This document shows, one piece after another, positions 37,191 through 45,865 of a stretch of DNA of 64,000 bases (positions within the stretch are counted from its first letter, which is position 1; each line of letters starts with the position of its first letter). The notes beneath the pieces were generated by a model. It did no database searches. It worked only from the letters and a program-made list of their open reading frames with translations, and was not told the origin of the DNA. The stretch comes from an uncultured Verrucomicrobiota bacterium (GTDB lineage Bacteria; Verrucomicrobiota; Verrucomicrobiia; Opitutales; Seribacteraceae): contig CACHJU010000006.1 in NCBI GenBank assembly GCA_902580225.1, forward strand, positions 19,533 through 83,532. Direction: 5' to 3'. The position numbers and the translations under genes were made by a program.

Positions 37191-37868
37191 ATGAAACTAC
37201 TTAAATTTTACCTTCCTTCCTTGTTGTTCATTTTGGCAACGGGGCTTCTTTCTGCCAAAGAGACTTTTTTTAATGGGAAAGACCTGTCTGGATGGAGTGC
37301 AGAGGATATGTCGTACTGGTCGGTGCAGAATGGTGGCATTGTCGGAACTAAGGGCGACCAAAAAATTCAAGGGAATCAATTTCTCTGGTACGACAAAAAG
37401 GTGAATGACTTTAAATTGACCCTCAAAGTAAAACAGATTCCTTTTGCAGCCAACGCCGGTATTCAATTTCGTTCTAAACGTGAGAATAATGGCCATGCTG
37501 TGGGATATCAGGCGGATATTGGTAAAGGTTGGTGGGGTTCTCTCTATCATGAACATGGCAGAAAAATCTTGGCCAAGAACAAGGATAAAGAGGGAAAAAA
37601 CCTCAAGCCTGAAAAATGGAATAAGTATGAAATTCTCACCGTGGGTCATCGAATTTGGCTGGCAATCAATGGAAAGATCACCGTGGCACTCCGGGATCCA
37701 ATTGGAGAACTCGAAGGCCAGATCTCCCTGCAAGTGCATGGAGGCATGCCCCAAAAGGTTATTTATCAAGACCTCACTTTGGAAAGAAACCCCCAAGTCA
37801 AAATGCTTGGAATGAATGAAGCCGAATTAAATAAAATTCTAAAACTTGCCCCTAAAGGCCGAAATTGA
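37191..37868 (+). CDS. DUF1080 protein (3-keto-disaccharide hydrolase family)
   Basis: Secreted 225-residue protein, signal peptide about 1-22. It shows FFNGKDLSGWSAED, AGIQFRSKRENNGHAVGYQADIG, WWGSLYHEHGR and EKWNKYEILTVGHRIWLAINGK, all typical of the family. The last 30 residues (KMLGMNEAELNKILKLAPKGRN) are not jelly-roll. They run directly into the fragment at 37869-38025 in a different frame, so the C-terminus may be altered. Part of the sulfatase operon. Confidence 0.88.
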   Translation: MKLLKFYLPSLLFILATGLLSAKETFFNGKDLSGWSAEDMSYWSVQNGGIVGTKGDQKIQGNQFLWYDKKVNDFKLTLKVKQIPFAANAGIQFRSKRENNGHAVGYQADIGKGWWGSLYHEHGRKILAKNKDKEGKNLKPEKWNKYEILTVGHRIWLAINGKITVALRDPIGELEGQISLQVHGGMPQKVIYQDLTLERNPQVKMLGMNEAELNKILKLAPKGRN

Positions 37869-38025
37869 CATCAATCACTGGACAGGATTTCACCCCTACA
37901 AAACCTTTGATCTTGAAGCTGGGAAGAAGATAACCTTTAAATTTCCTGATGGTTTCGCCGCCCATTGGATTCGTTTCAAATCCAATAAGGAAATTAAATC
38001 AACCGCTCAACTCATTTACAAATGA
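37869..38025 (+). pseudogene. Orphan C-terminal fragment of a carbohydrate-active enzyme-like protein
   Basis: No start codon is needed to read a 51-residue open stretch here: GFHPYKTFDLEAGKKITF then FPDGFAAHWIRFKSNKE, ending TAQLIYK-stop. This is the characteristic end of large exported sugar-enzyme-like proteins in PVC genomes (pattern Y-x-T-F-x-L-x-x-G, F-P-D-G-F-x-A-H-W-[IV]-R, T-A-Q). It has no upstream body; the preceding frame is the DUF1080 gene. Its TGA overlaps the ATG of the next sulfatase (ATGA), the usual sign of an ancestral coupled gene, so most of a gene was probably deleted here. Confidence 0.6.
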
Positions 38026-39446
38026 CCAATAAAATATCCCTCCTCTTTTTAACATTTTTTGCAATGTCAGGATCAGCAAAACAAAATGTTGTATTCATCT
38101 TAGCAGACGATATGAGTCGGGACACCTGGGGTGCATACGGCGGAAAAGACTGTAAGACTCCAAACATCGATCAATTAGCCAGGGATGGAACGCGATTTGA
38201 TCGTGCCTATTGTACGGTGGCCATGTGTGCTCCCTTTAGGCAGGAACTTTACAGCGGAAGATCCCCCTGGCGAACCGGCACACTACCCAATCACTCAAAA
38301 TCAGTTTCCGGAACCAAAAGCATTGTTCATTACCTAAAACCCCTCGGTTACCGGGTTGCCCTGCTCGGCAAATCCCATGTGGGCCCAAATGAATGCTATC
38401 CATTTGAGCGCCTTGGAGAAGTAAGTAAAAAAGTGGATGCCAATCCTGAAATCCTGGATAAGGCAAAGGCATTTCTCGATGACTGTGAAAAAACAGAAGA
38501 TCCATTTTGCTTATTCATTGGATCTCATGATTCTCACGCTCCATTCACCACGGGTGACCCCTCATCATATGACGCCAAAAAAATTACGGTCCCATCCTAT
38601 TGGATTGATACGCCCGAGCTGAGGGAGGTTATGATTCAATACTACGCAGAGATCACCAATTTTGATCACTTAGTGGGAATGATGCGCAAGGAACTGGAAA
38701 AAAGAAATCTATGGAAAAATACCATTTTCATGGTATGCAGCGAACAGGGAACCCAGCTCCCCTTTGCGAAGTGGACCTGCTATGATAACGGCCTACATAC
38801 AGGATTGGTCGCCCACTGGCCCGGCCTTTCCAAACCTGGATCAGTTATAGATGAGCTTGTCTCCACTGCTGATATAACTCCCAGCTTGGTCGATGAACTG
38901 GGAGGCAAACTTAAAAAAGGTGCCGTGGATGGAAAAAGCTTCCTTAGCTTACTAAAAGGTGTGGAGGAACCGATACGTCAGTATGTATATGGGGCCTTTA
39001 CGAATTGTCGAATCATTGACAATCGGGAACGCATCTATCCGATCCGGGCCATTCGCGATAAAAGATACTCCCTGATTTACAATCCAAATCATAAATCCAT
39101 AACATCCAATGTTACGCTCACACAGGCACTAAAGATGATTGAGGACACCCAAATAAAACCCAAGGACCTCAATCCGTCTGGCTCCTGGGTGGCAAAGCCA
39201 AAGAAAACCAAAATGGAACAAGCACTCGTTCATAAATTGCATAACCGGGACGAGTTTGAATTATACGATTTACAAAAAGATCCATTTGAGATGAAAAATT
39301 TAGCGGGTAGTGCAAAGCACAAGAATGTTCAGCGAAGACTTAAATCTGCCTTAATGGCGAAACTAAAGGAATTAGAAGACAGCAATCCCATCAATACTGA
39401 AAAGGGATTTGTATCGGTTGGTAGCAAAAAAGGTAAGAAAAACTAG
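38022..39446 (+). CDS. Sulfatase (S1), heparan N-sulfatase-like
   Basis: Exported sulfatase of 474 residues, signal peptide about 1-18. The DD is at 29-30 (LADDMSRDTWGAYGG), CAPFR at 69-73, then LGKSHVGP (Ser for Trp), IGSHDSHAPFT, and CSEQGTQLPFAKWTCYDNGLHTG. The SEQG and KWTCYDNGLHT features place it with N-sulfoglucosamine sulfohydrolase-like and related enzymes. The start overlaps the stop of the upstream remnant (ATGA). Its TAG stop shares CTAG with the opposing CIA30 gene. Last gene of the packed operon. Confidence 0.91.
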   Translation: MTNKISLLFLTFFAMSGSAKQNVVFILADDMSRDTWGAYGGKDCKTPNIDQLARDGTRFDRAYCTVAMCAPFRQELYSGRSPWRTGTLPNHSKSVSGTKSIVHYLKPLGYRVALLGKSHVGPNECYPFERLGEVSKKVDANPEILDKAKAFLDDCEKTEDPFCLFIGSHDSHAPFTTGDPSSYDAKKITVPSYWIDTPELREVMIQYYAEITNFDHLVGMMRKELEKRNLWKNTIFMVCSEQGTQLPFAKWTCYDNGLHTGLVAHWPGLSKPGSVIDELVSTADITPSLVDELGGKLKKGAVDGKSFLSLLKGVEEPIRQYVYGAFTNCRIIDNRERIYPIRAIRDKRYSLIYNPNHKSITSNVTLTQALKMIEDTQIKPKDLNPSGSWVAKPKKTKMEQALVHKLHNRDEFELYDLQKDPFEMKNLAGSAKHKNVQRRLKSALMAKLKELEDSNPINTEKGFVSVGSKKGKKN

Positions 39447-40042
39447 TACGACTTGATCCAGTCGACTTGTAGTTTGAACGGTCCATCCTGCTTATCGTAG
39501 ATCATAAATTCGATACTATGGATCTTGGACTTGATCATTGGATACTCTTCTTTCGACAGCGGCCTCCCCCGCCAACTTACATCCATTTCATCAAAAGGAA
39601 TCTTTATCTCACGCCAACCTTTTAAATCACTATCAGTATTAAAATTACTACGGTAAGAAACAGACTTCCCTTCAACACGAACGCCCAATTTATAAGTTCT
39701 TCCATCTCCCTTGTACCGAATATGTAGTCCTGTTTTGTCTCCCAAATCAAAATCAGATGGTTTAGTGCGAATAGAAGAAAATCCACCCCCATTTGTATTG
39801 GTATTTCCGGAAAAGATTAAACGCTTCTTTTTAGAGGTAAATCCTCCTTTTGAACGACCGCCCATGACATTGTCATTAACGACAATCCAATTATGTTTTG
39901 GATCATCAGTAATAAAATCAAAGAGTAAGCTGCCTTTCTCCATTTGTTTTGTGTGTTTGGTAATTCCTGAGGACTTGGGAACTATGGCAAGATATGAAAG
40001 AGATATTAAAAAAATCGTTAGATTTAGGGATAAGTAATTCAT
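39443..40042 (-). CDS. CIA30 domain protein
   Basis: Exported 199-residue protein with an N-terminal hydrophobic signal or anchor (about 5-25). The rest is one CIA30 domain: DDPKHNWIVVNDNVMGGRSKGGF, FSGNTNTNGGGFSSIRT, LHIRYKGDGRTYKLGVR, WREIKIPFDEM and a closing IGFM-like IEFMIYDKQDGPF. In eukaryotes CIA30 assists complex I assembly; bacterial stand-alone forms resemble carbohydrate-binding galactose-like folds and lack a proven role. Its stop codon overlaps that of the converging sulfatase by four bases. Confidence 0.87.
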   Translation of the reverse strand: MNYLSLNLTIFLISLSYLAIVPKSSGITKHTKQMEKGSLLFDFITDDPKHNWIVVNDNVMGGRSKGGFTSKKKRLIFSGNTNTNGGGFSSIRTKPSDFDLGDKTGLHIRYKGDGRTYKLGVRVEGKSVSYRSNFNTDSDLKGWREIKIPFDEMDVSWRGRPLSKEEYPMIKSKIHSIEFMIYDKQDGPFKLQVDWIKSY

Positions 40043-40092
40043 GTATATAAATTAACTTTAATATGCTTCCAGTCAAGGTAAGCACATTTGCA

Positions 40093-40479
40093 TTACCAAA
40101 GGATTGAAACAGGGTATTTTCTTAATTCTTCCTCATTCGTTAAAAGATACATGTCCTCCGCCAATGCAGTAGCTGCCAAAATACGATCAATCGCATCATC
40201 GTGATGATAGGGAAGCTCAGCGAGTCTGTAGCAATATTCCCGCGTCATGCCAATTGATCTGATATTCCAGGTTTTAACCTGTTCCTTGACCCATCTTCTT
40301 GGTGTGCTTGGCATTTCCAAACTACCGTCATTATATTTTAGGGATAGTTCCAGAACGGATGCATCACTGAGGTAGAATTCGTTTTCCTGATCTGAAAGAA
40401 TTTGACTTGCGTTTGAACTCAGCCTTGCCGGTTCGGATGTCAGCCAAACAAATGGAAAAGTATCCAGTAATACACGCAT
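40093..40479 (-). CDS. vapC: PIN-domain toxin (VapC-like)
   Basis: Toxin of 128 residues with a PIN ribonuclease fold. The first acidic residue is in LLDTFPFVW (Asp6), the second is Glu in SDASVLELSLKYNDG, and the third is in HHDDAIDRILAATALAEDM. The usual fourth acid (T-x-D) is represented by LTNEEEL. PIN toxins of this subgroup cut tRNA or rRNA. Its start overlaps the last base of the antitoxin stop, the normal order for a VapBC-type operon. Confidence 0.9.
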   Translation of the reverse strand: MRVLLDTFPFVWLTSEPARLSSNASQILSDQENEFYLSDASVLELSLKYNDGSLEMPSTPRRWVKEQVKTWNIRSIGMTREYCYRLAELPYHHDDAIDRILAATALAEDMYLLTNEEELRKYPVSILW

Positions 40480-40712
40480 TAAAAATATACCACAGTATCA
40501 CCCACACTACCCGCCACTTCTCGTTTCTCCACAATTTTAAGGGGTTTAGAAGTAACGGTACCCACATCGGGTCTTTCTTCATTCGGGAGTTGGGTGCATG
40601 GAACCAAACGGGCAATCGGCTTTTTTCCCCTCGCCAGTACAACTTGCTTTCCATCCTCTGCCTGTAAAAGCAATTTTGAAAGATTAGTTTTAGCAAAATG
40701 GACAGTATACAT
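40479..40712 (-). CDS. Phd/YefM-family antitoxin
   Basis: Antitoxin of 77 residues. The N-terminus is the Phd/YefM DNA-binding fold (VHFAKTNLSKLLLQAEDGKQVVLARGKKPIARLVP). The C-terminal tail (DTVVYF end) would wrap the toxin. A TAGG Shine-Dalgarno-like sequence lies within the upstream operator, five bases before the ATG. It is coupled by one-base overlap to the PIN toxin. Confidence 0.9.
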   Translation of the reverse strand: MYTVHFAKTNLSKLLLQAEDGKQVVLARGKKPIARLVPCTQLPNEERPDVGTVTSKPLKIVEKREVAGSVGDTVVYF

Positions 40713-40716
40713 ATAC

Positions 40717-40742
40717 CTAAGCTAAATTAAAAATTAGCTTAG
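40717..40742. promoter_or_regulatory. Inverted repeat operator upstream of the Phd/VapC pair
   Basis: Perfect 9-base arms (ctaagctaa and ttagcttag) separated by eight AT bases lie five bases upstream of the antitoxin start. Their position covers the Shine-Dalgarno and probable promoter of the toxin-antitoxin operon. This is the layout of operators bound by Phd-type antitoxins for autoregulation. Confidence 0.55.
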
Positions 40743-40879
40743 TCAATAAAATTTTCTATTTTTGAAAATCTTATTGAAAAGAGTTCTGTCTTTAAAAATT
40801 CCAATTTAATCGAAGTAATCTTGCCATATTCAATACACTGGAAGTAATTTTAAATAGTTTCTATAAACTTTTTTTAAAA

Positions 40880-42136
40880 ATGAAAAAAATTCCTATTTCT
40901 CACACCCGCCGAAGTTTTCTTACAAAGTCAGCGACTGGGGCAACTGCAGCGACTATTCTTCCCCGTCACATTTTGGGTGCTCCCCATATTCCCCCATCTG
41001 AAAAATATGGTACTGCCCTGATAGGATGTGGAGGAAGAGGCCCGGGAACCTATTCTCAATTATGTAAGGGATTAAATGTCGAACTTGTCGGTGCCTGCGA
41101 TGTTAACCTCGATCGTGCTGAAAGATTCTCTCAAGCTAGAAGTAAAGGTAAAGCTGAAATTTATCAGGATTTCCGAAAACTTCTTGAGCGAAAAGACTTG
41201 GACTTGGTTGCGATTGCCACACCCCCTCATTGGCACACCAGTATATCCATCGCATCTGCAGAAGCCGGCATGGATGTTCTCTGCGAGAAACCGATGACCC
41301 GATTTGTCGCCGAAGGACGTGCAGTGGTTAACGCTTTCAAACGGTACGGACGGATTTTTCAGATCGGTACTTTCGGAAGGTTTGGCAGAAGCAAGGACAA
41401 ACACGCCGTGCTCAAACACAAGATTATGTCCAGTGGTCTACTCAAGGATTGCCGGGCAGTTCGTAAGAAAAAAGGTGGGTTGAAAGTGAAACAATGGAGT
41501 GGGACCCCAGGAATTGCTCCCCAGACAATTCCTGAAAATCTGGACTGGGACTTGTATTGCGGTCCTTCACCCTGGAAACCCTATGAGAGCAGAAGGACGG
41601 GTGGAACCCATCGTGGGTACTGGGACTATGAAGGCGGTGGAATGTGCGATATGGGACAGCATCACTTTGACCCTGAACAATGGACTTACGCAAAAGACTA
41701 TACCAGTCCAGTCAAGATTACCCCTTTCGCACCTCCGGCCCATCCGGAAGTAACTGGAATGTGGGCCTGGGTGGAACTCAAATATGCGGACGGCTTTAAA
41801 TTTGTTATGGAAAGTACTGAGTGGGGTCCATCGTATGAACAAGATGAGGTTCGCGATGTATCCATGAACGATCTCTCAATCGAAGATCAGAAAAAGATAA
41901 GTGAAATGCCTAACCCTGAACCGCTGCTTTCCTTTGCAGAAGCCGTAAAGCAGAGAAAAGAGGCAGGAGGACACCCTGAGGCGGCTCACCGGGCGGCCTG
42001 CATACTACATCTGGCCAACCTGGCCATTCGCCTCGGGCGTACACTTAATTACGATCCTGACAAGGAAATATTCATCAACGATGAGGAAGCTAACCGCTTC
42101 CTCAATCCCCCAATGAGTGCACCTTGGCGAGTCTAA
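40880..42136 (+). CDS. Gfo/Idh/MocA family oxidoreductase, Tat-exported
   Basis: NAD(P)-linked sugar oxidoreductase of 418 residues. A Tat-like signal (HTRRSFLTKSATGATAATILP) precedes the Rossmann loop TALIGCGGRGPG (about residues 45-60). The motif CEKPMTR near residue 137 is the family EKP signature, and GGGMCDMGQHHFD lies in the substrate domain. Such exported members oxidise C3 of sugars in 3-keto-glycoside routes. Four same-strand genes follow closely, ending in a DUF1080 gene. Confidence 0.9.
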   Translation: MKKIPISHTRRSFLTKSATGATAATILPRHILGAPHIPPSEKYGTALIGCGGRGPGTYSQLCKGLNVELVGACDVNLDRAERFSQARSKGKAEIYQDFRKLLERKDLDLVAIATPPHWHTSISIASAEAGMDVLCEKPMTRFVAEGRAVVNAFKRYGRIFQIGTFGRFGRSKDKHAVLKHKIMSSGLLKDCRAVRKKKGGLKVKQWSGTPGIAPQTIPENLDWDLYCGPSPWKPYESRRTGGTHRGYWDYEGGGMCDMGQHHFDPEQWTYAKDYTSPVKITPFAPPAHPEVTGMWAWVELKYADGFKFVMESTEWGPSYEQDEVRDVSMNDLSIEDQKKISEMPNPEPLLSFAEAVKQRKEAGGHPEAAHRAACILHLANLAIRLGRTLNYDPDKEIFINDEEANRFLNPPMSAPWRV

Positions 42137-42158
42137 ACCACAAATCCACTTCTTGCTG

Positions 42159-42989
42159 ATGAAAACAATCGAAATCATACAAGCCTTTCCACAGCCTGAC
42201 GGAAAGATACTCCGTACCATTGACAAAGACGCCTGTGAACAGGCAGTGGTGGACATCCTGAAAGGAGGAAAGCAAATCGTCCGGGAAATCGTTGACCTTA
42301 TTCTGGAACCGGGAAATGGCGACGATATCCGCCCTAGGCACGCTCTTCATGCCACCGCCATCCGGGTTGGAGGAAAAGAGAGAAAAATGGAAAGAAAAGA
42401 ATTCTCCTCCGTCTTAGCCGGGATGTTAACTGACGATCGTCCCCTCGCAGTTAAAGGATTCATCATCCGTCAGCTTCAGATTTGTGCCGGACCCGAACAG
42501 GCAGAAAAAATAGCTCCTTTTCTCACTAACCCGAATGAACATATTTATGAATACGCGGCTCAGGCATTGCAGGCGATTGGCGTGGGTACCGTGGTTCACT
42601 TTCGGAAAGCATACCCCGATGCCTCAGGAGATTGCAGACTCACCATTCTTCAGGCCCTCGGAGTTTTGGAAGACAAAAAATCCCGCGAGTACTTTTTAAA
42701 TGCAGTTGAGGATAAAGATCTGGAAATCCGTCTTGCAGGAATGTGGGGTCTTATGAAAATTGCATCCTCCAAGGATATGGGTGTTTTGCTTTCCCAATCG
42801 GAAAAGGAAAAAGGCTGGGGGCGAATCAAAGCAACCGCCTATTGCTTTGAACTCGCCGAAAAGCTAACTGTAAAAGGGCAGAAAGAAGAAGCCGGCAAGA
42901 TTTACAGACAGATCAAAAATTCACGAAAAGAAAAAGCAGATAACTATCTCCGCCAATCGGCCGACCTGGGGATATCTCTCCTTAAATAA
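42159..42989 (+). CDS. HEAT-repeat-like protein
   Basis: Protein of 276 residues built from helical repeats (FIIRQLQICAGPEQAEKIAPFL, YEYAAQALQAIG, CRLTILQALGVLEDKKSREYFL, IRLAGMWGLMKIASSKD), as in HEAT/PBS lyase-like proteins that bind other proteins. I start it at the ATG at 42159, since the GTG at 42117 overlaps the previous gene by 20 bases. No signal peptide is visible, which is odd among exported neighbours. The start is 22 bases after the oxidoreductase stop. Confidence 0.75.
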   Translation: MKTIEIIQAFPQPDGKILRTIDKDACEQAVVDILKGGKQIVREIVDLILEPGNGDDIRPRHALHATAIRVGGKERKMERKEFSSVLAGMLTDDRPLAVKGFIIRQLQICAGPEQAEKIAPFLTNPNEHIYEYAAQALQAIGVGTVVHFRKAYPDASGDCRLTILQALGVLEDKKSREYFLNAVEDKDLEIRLAGMWGLMKIASSKDMGVLLSQSEKEKGWGRIKATAYCFELAEKLTVKGQKEEAGKIYRQIKNSRKEKADNYLRQSADLGISLLK

Positions 42990-43008
42990 CCCTTCACCTA
43001 AGTTACTA

Positions 43009-44256
43009 ATGCGTTTATTTTTCCTCCCATTCATCCTTGTTCAATTAGTTCATTCCCAACCCATCCAATGGAACCAGTTCCGCGGACCCAATGGAGACGG
43101 GGATGCAGGTAAGGCCAATTTACCGATCCAATTTTCGGAAACTGAGAATTTAACCTGGAAAACCCCCATGCCTGGAAAAGCCTGGTCATCCCCGGTGGTA
43201 AAAGATGGAAAGGTGTGGATTACCAATGCCGAGGAAGACGGATTTAAAATGTGGGCAATTCAACTGGACTGGAAAACCGGTAAACTATTAAAAAAGGTTT
43301 TGGTTTTTGAAAACAAAGAACCCCAGTTTTGCCATCCAATGAACAGCTATGCCACCCCCACTCCTGTGATCGCCGGAAATCAGGTTTTCGTTCATTTTGG
43401 GTCCCATGGAACCGCTGCCCTGGACGCCAATACGGGAAGGAAAATTTGGGAAAGAAGGGATTTAAAGTGCGACCACTACCGGGGTGCAGCGGCTTCCCCC
43501 ATTCCCCACCTCGATACACTGATTATTCATTTCGACGGCCATGATTTCCAGTTTATTGTCTGCCTTAATCAGAAAACGGGAAAAACTATTTGGAAAAAAG
43601 AACGGGCCTATGACTTCAAAACTGACAATGGTGACCGGAAAAAAGCATACTGCACACCCAGCGTGATCGAACACAAGGGCCGCCTCGAACTTATCAGCCC
43701 GGGTGCCGTTGCCACCGAATCCAGAAATCCCCAAAACGGCGAATTGTATTGGACCGTGAGAACAGGTGGAATGAATTCCTCTTCCCGGCCAATTCTCAGA
43801 GACGGAATTATTTTTGTATTCTGCGGCATGGGTTCGATGTCCGCTATTAAACCGGGCGGAAAAGGGGATGTTGATGACACTCACCTGATTTGGAATCGTC
43901 GCAAAGTGGTGCCCAAAAAATCTTCGCCTCTTTTACTGGGAGATTATTTATTCATGGTATCAGACGAAGGCGTGGCCTCCTGCAATAATCCGAAGACCGG
44001 AGAAGTTTACTGGGCGGAACGCCTGGGCGTAAAGGGCCAGTGTGCCTCCTCTCCCATACACGCGAACGGGAATATTTACTCTTTTTCAAGTGCGGGTGAC
44101 TGCGTGGTATTTGCACCTGACCCCCAGGAACTCAAAGTTATCAGCCGCAATAAACTTGACAATGGTTGCATGGCATCTCCTGCAGTGGTCGGTAATTCTC
44201 TGCTTGTGAGAACCAAGGAAAACTTATATCGATTTGATCGGTCCGATAGGCAATAA
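43009..44256 (+). CDS. PQQ-like beta-propeller protein
   Basis: Exported propeller of 415 residues, signal peptide about 1-16. After it comes WNQFRGPNGDGDAGKANLP, the typical opening of PVC PQQ-like proteins, then eight WD-like blades with repeating x-G-x-x-x-W motifs (TGKLLKKVLVF, TGRKIWERRDL, TGKTIWKKERA, NGELYWTVRTG, TGEVYWAERLG). No heme motif is seen, and cofactor binding is uncertain; the fold could also act as a protein scaffold. Two paralogues lie at 47969 and 55141, each next to a DUF1080 gene. Confidence 0.88.
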   Translation: MRLFFLPFILVQLVHSQPIQWNQFRGPNGDGDAGKANLPIQFSETENLTWKTPMPGKAWSSPVVKDGKVWITNAEEDGFKMWAIQLDWKTGKLLKKVLVFENKEPQFCHPMNSYATPTPVIAGNQVFVHFGSHGTAALDANTGRKIWERRDLKCDHYRGAAASPIPHLDTLIIHFDGHDFQFIVCLNQKTGKTIWKKERAYDFKTDNGDRKKAYCTPSVIEHKGRLELISPGAVATESRNPQNGELYWTVRTGGMNSSSRPILRDGIIFVFCGMGSMSAIKPGGKGDVDDTHLIWNRRKVVPKKSSPLLLGDYLFMVSDEGVASCNNPKTGEVYWAERLGVKGQCASSPIHANGNIYSFSSAGDCVVFAPDPQELKVISRNKLDNGCMASPAVVGNSLLVRTKENLYRFDRSDRQ

Positions 44257-44266
44257 TTTTTAATAA

Positions 44267-45241
44267 ATGAAAAAAAAGATCCTCCTCATCAGTCTCCTGT
44301 TTAACGGGGTTTCCTTGTTTGCCAAAGATTCCTGGAAATCACAGCCCAATTGGTTAGAGCTTCCCGGCAATCGTGATAAAGTCGGAAATATGCATGGTGA
44401 TATTGCGGTAAGCTCAAATGGTGACATCTATGTAAGTGTGGGCGACCCCAAGGCCGGCTTGCAAGTTTATGGAGATAACGGAAAGTGGAAACGTAATGTT
44501 CCCAATGCCCCGAGTGATCTGCATGGCTTCGTTATAAAAAAAGAAGGAAAACAGGAATTTATTTATGCGGTTCGGGTAGGAGTAGGTGAACTCCTTAAAT
44601 TGACTCTCGACGGTAAAACTGTTTTGAAAATCTCCGCCTATTCCATTCCGGATGAATTCAAAAGAAAAGGCAAAGACGGAAAACCTTTCGTCCGGTTGAC
44701 TGGAGCCGATGTATCCGCAAATGGAGATATCTTTTTGACCGATGGTTATTCTTCCGATCATATTCACCGATTTGATAAAAAGGGTAAGTATTTAAACTCC
44801 TTTGGTGGAAAAAATGCACCCTATGGATTTCGCACCCTCCACAAACTAGTCATAGATTCACGTTTCAACCCAGCACGGATTATTGGGATGGATCGGGCTA
44901 ACAACCGAGTGGTCCATTTGGGACTCGATGGCAAGTTTATTGGCGTGGTGGAAGAAGGTCTTTTACTTCCAGCCTGCGTTCATATTCACGGTGACTGGGC
45001 GGTTATTGGAGAACTGCGGGGCCGCATATCAATCATTGATAAAAAGGGTGAGATTTATGCACAGGTGGGTGGAAATAATAAGAAAGATGAAATAGGTACC
45101 AACCGTACGCCTCCCGCGAAGTGGAGAGAAGGAATTGTCACTGCCCCTCATGGTATTTCCTGTAATTCCAAAGGTGATATATTTGTTGCTGAATGGAATA
45201 CAATCGGCCGGGTTCATCGATTTAACTATATTTCCAAATAA
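44267..45241 (+). CDS. NHL-type six-bladed beta-propeller protein
   Basis: Exported 324-residue protein, signal peptide about 1-20. Blades show NHL-like patterns: HGDIAVSSNGDIYVSVGD, GADVSANGDIFLTDGYSSDHIHRFDKKGKYLNSFGG, IIGMDRANNRVVHLGLDGKFIG, and APHGISCNSKGDIFVAEWNTIGRVHRF. The family includes peptidyl-amidoglycolate lyase-like and gluconolactonase-like enzymes. The role here is unknown but it is tightly embedded in the oxidoreductase-to-DUF1080 operon (10 bases before, 3 after). Confidence 0.85.
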   Translation: MKKKILLISLLFNGVSLFAKDSWKSQPNWLELPGNRDKVGNMHGDIAVSSNGDIYVSVGDPKAGLQVYGDNGKWKRNVPNAPSDLHGFVIKKEGKQEFIYAVRVGVGELLKLTLDGKTVLKISAYSIPDEFKRKGKDGKPFVRLTGADVSANGDIFLTDGYSSDHIHRFDKKGKYLNSFGGKNAPYGFRTLHKLVIDSRFNPARIIGMDRANNRVVHLGLDGKFIGVVEEGLLLPACVHIHGDWAVIGELRGRISIIDKKGEIYAQVGGNNKKDEIGTNRTPPAKWREGIVTAPHGISCNSKGDIFVAEWNTIGRVHRFNYISK

Positions 45242-45244
45242 ATT

Positions 45245-45865
45245 ATGCTTAAAAATACTCGACTTCACTCAATCCTTATCACATTACTTTGTCTTTTGTT
45301 TTCCCCACTTTTAGGGAAGCAGAAATCGACGAATAAAACCATTAATATTTTAAATGGCAATGATCTTAAAGGATGGAAAATACCCAAGGGCAATGAGGTT
45401 TCCAATTGGTATCAGGTAACCAATAATATCCTTGAAGTAAGAAGTGGGCCCAAGAAAAAAGGCTCAGTTCTATGGACTGAAAAGGAATACCAAGACTTTG
45501 AAGTAAGTTTGGGATTTCGTTTTATTGACGGAATCATCGATTCAGGTATCCATCTAAGAAATTCAGATCAGATCCAAATTGGAATTTCTGGATCCCTAAA
45601 AAGAGATATGACCTGCTCCCCATACATTCCGGGTAAAGGTTATCCAGTTGAGGCCAAGAATATTAAAAAACTCCTCAAACCGAAAGGTTGGAACCAAATG
45701 CGCATTCGAGCAATTGGTCAAAATTATACCGTATGGTTACAGGAAGAAGAGGTAATGAAGTATAAATCATCCTCGGCTGAAGAAAAAGGACCTATAGGCA
45801 TCCAACTGCACGGAAATCGAAACATGAAAATTGATTTCAAGGAGATTTTAATTATGGAACTGTAG
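45245..45865 (+). CDS. DUF1080 protein (3-keto-disaccharide hydrolase family)
   Basis: Secreted 206-residue protein, signal peptide about 1-25. It has NILNGNDLKGWKIP, the middle IDSGIHLRNSDQIQIGISG, KGWNQMRIRAIG, and GIQLHGNRN. It is the end of the operon that starts with the oxidoreductase at 40880, three bases after the NHL gene. Order and coupling support joint action on oxidised sugar. Confidence 0.88.
   Translation: MLKNTRLHSILITLLCLLFSPLLGKQKSTNKTINILNGNDLKGWKIPKGNEVSNWYQVTNNILEVRSGPKKKGSVLWTEKEYQDFEVSLGFRFIDGIIDSGIHLRNSDQIQIGISGSLKRDMTCSPYIPGKGYPVEAKNIKKLLKPKGWNQMRIRAIGQNYTVWLQEEEVMKYKSSSAEEKGPIGIQLHGNRNMKIDFKEILIMEL

Noticed and set aside
37197-37796. 199-residue minus-strand ORF
   Set aside because: It is antisense to a DUF1080 gene with a full set of family motifs.
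43462-43884. 140-residue minus-strand ORF
   Set aside because: It is a shadow of the PQQ-like propeller gene, without start context or domain.
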